This document shows positions 30,338 to 34,472 of a stretch of DNA of 34,472 bases, piece after piece. Numbering within the stretch: the stretch's first letter is position 1; the number at the start of each line of letters is the position of its first letter. The position numbers were made by a program, and so were the translations under genes. The notes beneath the pieces were generated by a model, which saw only the letters and a list, made by a program, of their open reading frames with translations, searched no databases and had not been told where the DNA came from. This DNA is from Candidatus Thorarchaeota archaeon (GTDB taxonomy: Archaea > Asgardarchaeota > Thorarchaeia > Thorarchaeales > Thorarchaeaceae), in the NCBI GenBank assembly GCA_016839605.1, contig JAEOTX010000043.1, positions 1-34,472 of the forward strand, in the 5' to 3' direction.

Positions 30338-31825
30338 ATGAGAATCACAAGATTGGGCGCTTCCATCCTTCTTCTCATTATGATATCAATGGGTTCGGTG
30401 CCGATTGGCAACAACACTGTCGCAGATGTCCATTCTCCGAAATTCGATTTCTCTGTGAGTGAGGAGATCACTGGAGTTCCATATGTCTGGCAAGAGGTCA
30501 ATGGATTCTGCTTCCCCTCTGCACTCTCAATGGTATTGCAGGGTATGGGATTGGATCTTAGTCTCTATGATATATTGGCAGCGTCCGGGACTGGATTCTC
30601 AATGGTATCTATCAGTGTTGATGAGGTCATGATGTTCTCTCCAGGTGTGATGGTGCGACAGGTGCCATGGTTTGAGTTCTTCACGGACCTCTATGGTCTC
30701 GAAATGCAATTCTATCTAGATTCGGACACAGAATATGGATATAATGCACTGCAGATTTTAGGAGGCTGGGGATCGACCGCCATTGACTATAGCGATTCGG
30801 TTTTAATAACTCCGCTCAATGTCGTGCGAGAGTCCATCGATGCAGGTTATCCACTCGCAATCTCTGTAGATACATACTACCTTCCACCTGTAGATTGGGA
30901 CATCATCAGAAACTATGTTGGACCGTTAGAGCCTAATGGTGTTGGACATGCTATTACAATTGTGGGTTACAATGACACATCTCAGACTGTCCAGGTCCAC
31001 GATCCTGGCGTTGGTTTGATGGAACCATATTGTGGATATCCAGACGACGGTCGTTGGAACTATACCATGTCCTATAGCACACTTGATGATGCATGGCAAT
31101 CTTGTGGTTATGTCACTTTTAGAGTATCAAATGGTACAGGACGTGTCTCAGATTTTGAGGACAAACTTGCCTCGTATATTTCCCAGAGAATGGTTGGTAA
31201 CCGCTCAGCATATTTTGAAGGTAGTGAGAATTACTTCTACTTGGGTACAGGAGCAGATGCTTTCAGAGGGATGGGACTTGACATGACTCTGGAAGCAATA
31301 CGCGACTACTGTTATCACTATATGGAAGTTGACAAGCCGAATGCAATTCGATATCTTGGGCATAACCTTGAGGTCATGATGACAATGCAGTATCATGCAT
31401 ATAGAAGCTCCCTTGACTCGTTACCTGACCTTCTTCCATCAATAGACCTTGATGCGTTCTTGAATGAAGCTAGAGAAGCCCTCACACATATGAAGGCATT
31501 GAGTCATAATTCATCTATCACAAGTGGGATTGATGTCATTAGTCGTGACACCATTCTATACAACACATTCTTTGGAATGGCTGCAAGCTTCGAATCTTCA
31601 CATGATCTCGATGGAGCAATAAGCGAGTTCACAGAGGAGCTTGATGAAATTGCAGGCCATTTCTTTGCGATTGCAGATTCCTGGAAGGCGGCTGGTGAAG
31701 CTTTGTCTAATGAACTGGAGAGGCTACAGCCAATATTCGATGACAATCTAATAGTTGCAATTGGTGGTACAGCGAGTATCTTACTCATAAGCGTCGTATT
31801 CATGCAATGGAGGCGAAGGCGTTAG
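30338..31825 (+). CDS. Secreted, membrane-anchored C39-like cysteine peptidase
   Basis: A 495-residue protein with signal peptide SILLLIMISMGSV, a papain-like N-terminal domain and a helical C-terminal half. It ends in one helix (LIVAIGGTASILLISVVFM) plus RRRR. The peptidase reading rests on Q52-x5-C58 in VWQEVNGFCFPSALSMVL, which matches the Q....CG.A...MVL entry of C39/BtrH-like folds, and on H204 in NGVGHAITIVGYND and D222 in VQVHDPG. This gives a full Cys-His-Asp triad with an oxyanion Gln. C39 domains usually cut double-Gly leaders inside the cell at the transporter; this one is outside. Residues 250-460 have several helices of unknown role. The start is four bases after the permease stop, so it is the third gene of the ABC operon. 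A BtrH-type acyltransferase is a possible alternative. Confidence 0.72.
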   Translation: MRITRLGASILLLIMISMGSVPIGNNTVADVHSPKFDFSVSEEITGVPYVWQEVNGFCFPSALSMVLQGMGLDLSLYDILAASGTGFSMVSISVDEVMMFSPGVMVRQVPWFEFFTDLYGLEMQFYLDSDTEYGYNALQILGGWGSTAIDYSDSVLITPLNVVRESIDAGYPLAISVDTYYLPPVDWDIIRNYVGPLEPNGVGHAITIVGYNDTSQTVQVHDPGVGLMEPYCGYPDDGRWNYTMSYSTLDDAWQSCGYVTFRVSNGTGRVSDFEDKLASYISQRMVGNRSAYFEGSENYFYLGTGADAFRGMGLDMTLEAIRDYCYHYMEVDKPNAIRYLGHNLEVMMTMQYHAYRSSLDSLPDLLPSIDLDAFLNEAREALTHMKALSHNSSITSGIDVISRDTILYNTFFGMAASFESSHDLDGAISEFTEELDEIAGHFFAIADSWKAAGEALSNELERLQPIFDDNLIVAIGGTASILLISVVFMQWRRRR

Positions 31826-31882
31826 TGACTGGAGATTGCATGATATCATGAGAATGTCAGAAGTCCTTAGGAATTCGATTAT

Positions 31883-31890
31883 GTTTTATT
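31883..31890 (+). promoter_or_regulatory. TATA-like box of the enoyl-CoA hydratase gene
   Basis: GTTTTATT predicts a transcription start within a few bases of the ATG at 31913. This implies a leaderless mRNA; no Shine-Dalgarno sequence is seen. Confidence 0.45.
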
Positions 31891-31912
31891 CCGCCTTCAC
31901 ATCTACTAAGAC

Positions 31913-32710
31913 ATGACACAACTCAAGCACTGGCTTATACGAGAAGAGGAAGAGGGGCAGATTGTATGGCTCCTTCTAAACCATCCCGAGAAGAAGAATG
32001 CATTCAATGAAGAAGTGGGCGTGGAATTCAGTCAATTCGTTGATGGACTGCATTCAAACTCAGAAATACGCGTTCTGGTCATCTCAACTGCATTAGATGA
32101 TATCTTCACTGCAGGAGCAGATATTGAGGGCTTCTTCAAGATCTATGAGAGAGATGTCTACAGTGCAGCTGTTGAGATTTCGAAGACGACTCAGAGCATG
32201 TTTGGCAAGCTCGAAAGCCTACCCTTCCCAGTCATTTCCGCAGTGAAAGGACTCAATTTGACAGCGGGGCTTGAGATGGCATTATGCTGTGATATCATAA
32301 TCGCTGCAGACAATGCGAAATTCGGACAGATTGAACCGAAGCACGGAATCATCCCTGGAGGTGGCGCTACTCAGAGGCTCGCACGATTGGTTGGTCCGCT
32401 CAAGGCTCGAGAGCTAATCTACACCTGTGATATTATTGATGCTGAAGAAGCACTGCGGATTGGTTTAGTCAACAATGTCGTTCCACTCTCAGTCTTGGAG
32501 TCTTATGTAAACGACTTCTGCAAGAAGATAATCAAAAACTCAAAGCAAGCTATTGCGAAATCTAAAGACTTGATCAACAAGGGGATGTACAATAATCCGC
32601 AAGGATTCGAAGGAGAAAACATAGGATTTGGAGAAGTGTTTGCGTCTGGAGAGCCGATGGAGAGATTGTCCGCATTTATGGAAGCCAGGAAGAAAAAGGG
32701 AAATAGGTAA
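31913..32710 (+). CDS. Enoyl-CoA hydratase/isomerase family protein
   Basis: Crotonase-fold enzyme of 265 residues, usually adding water to 2-enoyl-CoA. Visible parts: LLLNHPEKKNAFNEE near the N-terminus, FTAGADIEGF with the first oxyanion residue, GLNLTAGLEMALCCDIIIA, and FGQIEPKHGIIPGGGATQRL. Both catalytic Glu positions of true hydratases (AGLEM, and GQIEP) are kept. The middle Gly of the GGG oxyanion region appears as Ala and the first as Thr, which is unusual and could narrow or change the substrate. The ATG at 31913 fits a leaderless mRNA. It stands alone, without acyl-CoA dehydrogenase or thiolase genes nearby, so its pathway (beta-oxidation, fatty or amino acid degradation) is open. 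Confidence 0.88.
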   Translation: MTQLKHWLIREEEEGQIVWLLLNHPEKKNAFNEEVGVEFSQFVDGLHSNSEIRVLVISTALDDIFTAGADIEGFFKIYERDVYSAAVEISKTTQSMFGKLESLPFPVISAVKGLNLTAGLEMALCCDIIIAADNAKFGQIEPKHGIIPGGGATQRLARLVGPLKARELIYTCDIIDAEEALRIGLVNNVVPLSVLESYVNDFCKKIIKNSKQAIAKSKDLINKGMYNNPQGFEGENIGFGEVFASGEPMERLSAFMEARKKKGNR

Positions 32711-32772
32711 ACTATCTGTTAATTTATGACAAAGAATATCACTCACGAAGACAGTAGGAGCATAAACGAAGA

Positions 32773-32793
32773 AGGGGGTCCTTGTGACTCCCT
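32773..32793 (+). terminator. Hairpin terminator after the enoyl-CoA hydratase gene
   Basis: AGGGGGTC-CTTGT-GACTCCCT forms an eight-pair stem with one G-T pair, followed by pyrimidine-rich CTCTCATCTTTCT. It lies about 60 nt after the stop. Confidence 0.45.
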
Positions 32794-32862
32794 CTCTCAT
32801 CTTTCTACTGAATCAACGTTCTTGGAATCAGAGCCCAATTAAAATGCGAAGACTTTTACTAG

Positions 32863-32870
32863 CTTTTAAC
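32863..32870 (+). promoter_or_regulatory. TATA-like box of the YbjN-like gene
   Basis: CTTTTAAC lies about 40 nt before the ATG at 32909 and predicts a leader of about 15 nt. A similar CTTTTAC at 32853-32859 could instead serve the TTG at 32891. Confidence 0.3.
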
Positions 32871-32908
32871 AATGAAGTTATCATTAGGTCTTGCTGCAGC
32901 AGAAGAAC

Positions 32909-33337
32909 ATGACCAGCTTTGCCCGAAACGAGTCGATAGACATGAGTACAACCTGGTTCATTGCGAAGGAGTATCTGAAAAGGCTGGAGGTCAATTTTGA
33001 GGAGCATGGAAGAAAGACCTTCAGCTTGTACCCCTATGGACCTACAGAAACCAAGGAGATCGAGGTATTTCCAGGCACGCAATGGATTACTCTCACGACT
33101 AGACTCATGGACTTGAGCACTGTTTCGAAGAAAGCCAAGCTGTATGAAACTCTTCTCAAGTCAAATGCAAAGCTTGCAGAAATGACATTCGGAATTGACA
33201 AGAAGAACTACCTAATCATTAGGAACGCCATGCCTGTCATAGGCATCTCGTATGATGTCTTCAATTGCACATATGAGGCACATCTTGCTGGAATCAGATT
33301 CTTCCATAACAAACTCAAACCATCTCTCACTTCTTGA
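32909..33337 (+). CDS. YbjN-like / secretion-chaperone-fold protein, function unknown
   Basis: Small soluble protein of about 142 residues. The second half, LLKSNAKLAEMTFGIDKKNYLIIRNAMP followed by a long helix, resembles the YbjN and type III secretion chaperone-like fold (L..N..L....F.ld.dg.l.l). The first half has an amphipathic helix and a strand block, KTFSLYPYGPTETKEIEVF, then WITLTTRLMDL, which fits that fold's sheet. Members are often small regulators or chaperones; no specific role can be given here. Three starts are possible: TTG 32891 (track), ATG 32909 and ATG 32942. I chose 32909 because a TATA-like box would give it a short leader; none has a clear ribosome-binding site. Confidence 0.5.
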   Translation: MTSFARNESIDMSTTWFIAKEYLKRLEVNFEEHGRKTFSLYPYGPTETKEIEVFPGTQWITLTTRLMDLSTVSKKAKLYETLLKSNAKLAEMTFGIDKKNYLIIRNAMPVIGISYDVFNCTYEAHLAGIRFFHNKLKPSLTS

Positions 33338-33383
33338 AATGGCGAATCTACTTCTAGGATTAGATTTGAAAAAAAAGAAGGTA

Positions 33384-33403
33384 GAGGGGGTCTCCCCCCC
33401 CTC
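33384..33403. terminator. G/C-rich bidirectional terminator between convergent genes
   Basis: GAGGGGG-TCTCCC-CCCCCTC forms a 7-bp stem, with room to slide along the C-run. On the minus strand it is followed by CTTCTTTTTTTTC, a good T-tract for the surface protein gene. On the plus strand it ends the YbjN-like gene about 50 nt after the stop. Confidence 0.55.
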
Positions 33404-33407
33404 CGAT

Positions 33408-34472
33408 TTACCATTCGTATGTGGTACGACTTCGGCGTCGCCTACGGACTAGACCACCGATCATGGCAAGGACAACACCGCCGCCTCCTAGAAGCATAAG
33501 CATGTCCATATCAAGACCAAATCCTGTAGGATAAGTGGTCTGTCTGCCCCCGACAAGGTAGCTGTCAATCTGTGATTGGTATTCACCACTCTGAGTGTGG
33601 ACCATGACCATGTAGTAGACCTCTGTTTCGTCTTCAAAAGGTGGGATAGTACCAACGTACGTATATTCACCTTCCTTCCACATTGGGTCAGACCACCAAT
33701 TCTCGCCGTCTGTACCATAGAGAAGGTCAACTCCATAGATATCCTCAGTCTCAGAGTAAACATCTACTCTGATTGTCACGGTGTCAGTCGCAGTAGGCAC
33801 AGCGACGTCAAGGTTTAGTGGACCAATATACATGCCTTCAGGCAGGTCAGGTGCACCAGCTCTTGACACATAGCTCACGAACACTGGATCCTGGTAGACG
33901 CTGTAGCCATCCCACTGTGGGAAGCCAATTGTCACATAGAACATGTTAGAGCCAAAGGACCAGGCAGTTGCTGACCGGCCGTTGTCCGACTCGAACGCTG
34001 CTCGGAAAGTACCAACGGGGGTGGTATAGCTAACGACATCGTAAGGTGCAGAAGTGTTCTTGCCCCAGTCGTAGGTCACACCGCCCATGATCATCTTTGC
34101 GAACTGTGCTGTGGCTGTCTCGAACTCAAAGACATCAGCGCTGACTGTCATCTCACTGTCTGCGACGGACCCTTCAGCCTTGAAGGCGAAGTCGTGCATA
34201 TTCACGTCTGCAAAGTAGTTGAGTGCCAGTGAACGGTTCTCCAAGTTATCGCGACCGCCGATCACGTCGACATCCCAGTTTCCAACATAGTTGTCTACTT
34301 TGATGTCAGCATAGTTGTTCAGTGACTCTTCGTCAATGTATCCTTGGAAGTGCACTAGGAATGAGAGTTCATCGATGGTGACCTGAGTTGGCCGCTCATC
34401 GAATGTCCTAAGGTCAGAACCAGTCATGAAGCCATCGTACCAACCCCAATAGCCATCTAGAGTGAATGGGAA
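33408..34472 (-). CDS. Surface protein with C-terminal membrane anchor, partial (5' end outside window)
   Basis: The reading frame stays open to the right window edge (upstream residues include TLDGYWGWYDGF), so the track ATG at 34427 is not the likely start. About 355 residues are visible. They are beta-rich and acidic, with aromatic and Asp-rich strands such as NYVGNWDVDVIGGRDN and a late Ig-like segment, PTATDTVTIRVDVYSE, then TYVGTIPPFEDETEVYYMV. It ends in a Gly-rich helix (MLMLLGGGGVVLAMIGGLV), RRRRR, and a short tail. This matches the anchor style of the other secreted proteins in the window. It is probably an abundant surface or S-layer-associated protein. No enzyme motif is seen. Confidence 0.7.
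   Translation of the reverse strand, partial: FPFTLDGYWGWYDGFMTGSDLRTFDERPTQVTIDELSFLVHFQGYIDEESLNNYADIKVDNYVGNWDVDVIGGRDNLENRSLALNYFADVNMHDFAFKAEGSVADSEMTVSADVFEFETATAQFAKMIMGGVTYDWGKNTSAPYDVVSYTTPVGTFRAAFESDNGRSATAWSFGSNMFYVTIGFPQWDGYSVYQDPVFVSYVSRAGAPDLPEGMYIGPLNLDVAVPTATDTVTIRVDVYSETEDIYGVDLLYGTDGENWWSDPMWKEGEYTYVGTIPPFEDETEVYYMVMVHTQSGEYQSQIDSYLVGGRQTTYPTGFGLDMDMLMLLGGGGVVLAMIGGLVRRRRRSRTTYEW

Noticed and set aside
1-34472. CRISPR arrays, insertion sequences, integrase or prophage genes
   Set aside because: No regularly spaced repeats, transposase or integrase motifs, or tRNA attachment sites were seen on either strand.

Overview
The window reads as archaeal chromosomal DNA from a lineage with many bacterial-type genes. 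An Asgard archaeon, Thorarchaeota-like, is my best guess; it rests on gene content and style only, with no marker gene or search behind it. Archaeal evidence: TATA/BRE-like boxes (for example CGAAAC-TTAAG and CCGTTTAA) about 25-30 nt before predicted transcription starts; several leaderless or near-leaderless starts; a geranylgeranyl-reductase-family protein; a CcmE with the archaeal-type CXXXY haem motif; and surface proteins rich in N-glycosylation sequons that end in a membrane helix plus an Arg-rich tail. Bacterial-type genes include mutS and an endonuclease-type mutL. About 90% of the window is coding. I saw no rRNA, tRNA, CRISPR array or insertion sequence.

Region 1 (1-13.7 kb) is a respiratory and cytochrome c module. 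It holds the 3' end of a membrane-anchored FAD-linked oxidase, a MenA/UbiA-like prenyltransferase, a polyprenyl diphosphate synthase whose residues suggest a long-chain (quinone side-chain) product, and a geranylgeranyl reductase. These are followed by ccmA-ccmB-ccmC-(duplicated ccmD-like)-ccmE on the plus strand. On the minus strand lie an FMN reductase, ccmF, a surface (alpha/alpha)-toroid protein and a surface multihaem cytochrome c. The likely logic is electrons into a menaquinone-type pool and out to a cell-surface multihaem cytochrome, with the Ccm genes attaching the haem.

Region 2 (14.0-24.7 kb) has mutS, then a membrane-anchored ArsR-like regulator with an ABC ATPase and permease (with a candidate operator palindrome), ribulose-phosphate 3-epimerase, a transaldolase, a YtcJ-like amidohydrolase and mutL directly behind it. 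The epimerase and transaldolase point to a non-oxidative pentose phosphate route.

Region 3 (24.7-34.5 kb) has a glycosyltransferase-like protein lacking a DxD motif, an alpha/beta hydrolase fused to a polytopic membrane domain, a 93-residue membrane protein ending exactly in CTQCH, a second ABC operon with a secreted C39-like cysteine peptidase, an enoyl-CoA hydratase, a YbjN-like protein, and the 3' end of a large surface protein that runs off the window.

Most original observations: an ungapped internal duplication in the CcmD-like protein; mixed haem-motif spacings in the multihaem cytochrome; the C-terminal CXXCH miniprotein; and the ABC exporter paired with an extracytoplasmic C39-like peptidase. 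All family assignments come from reading motifs, not from database searches.
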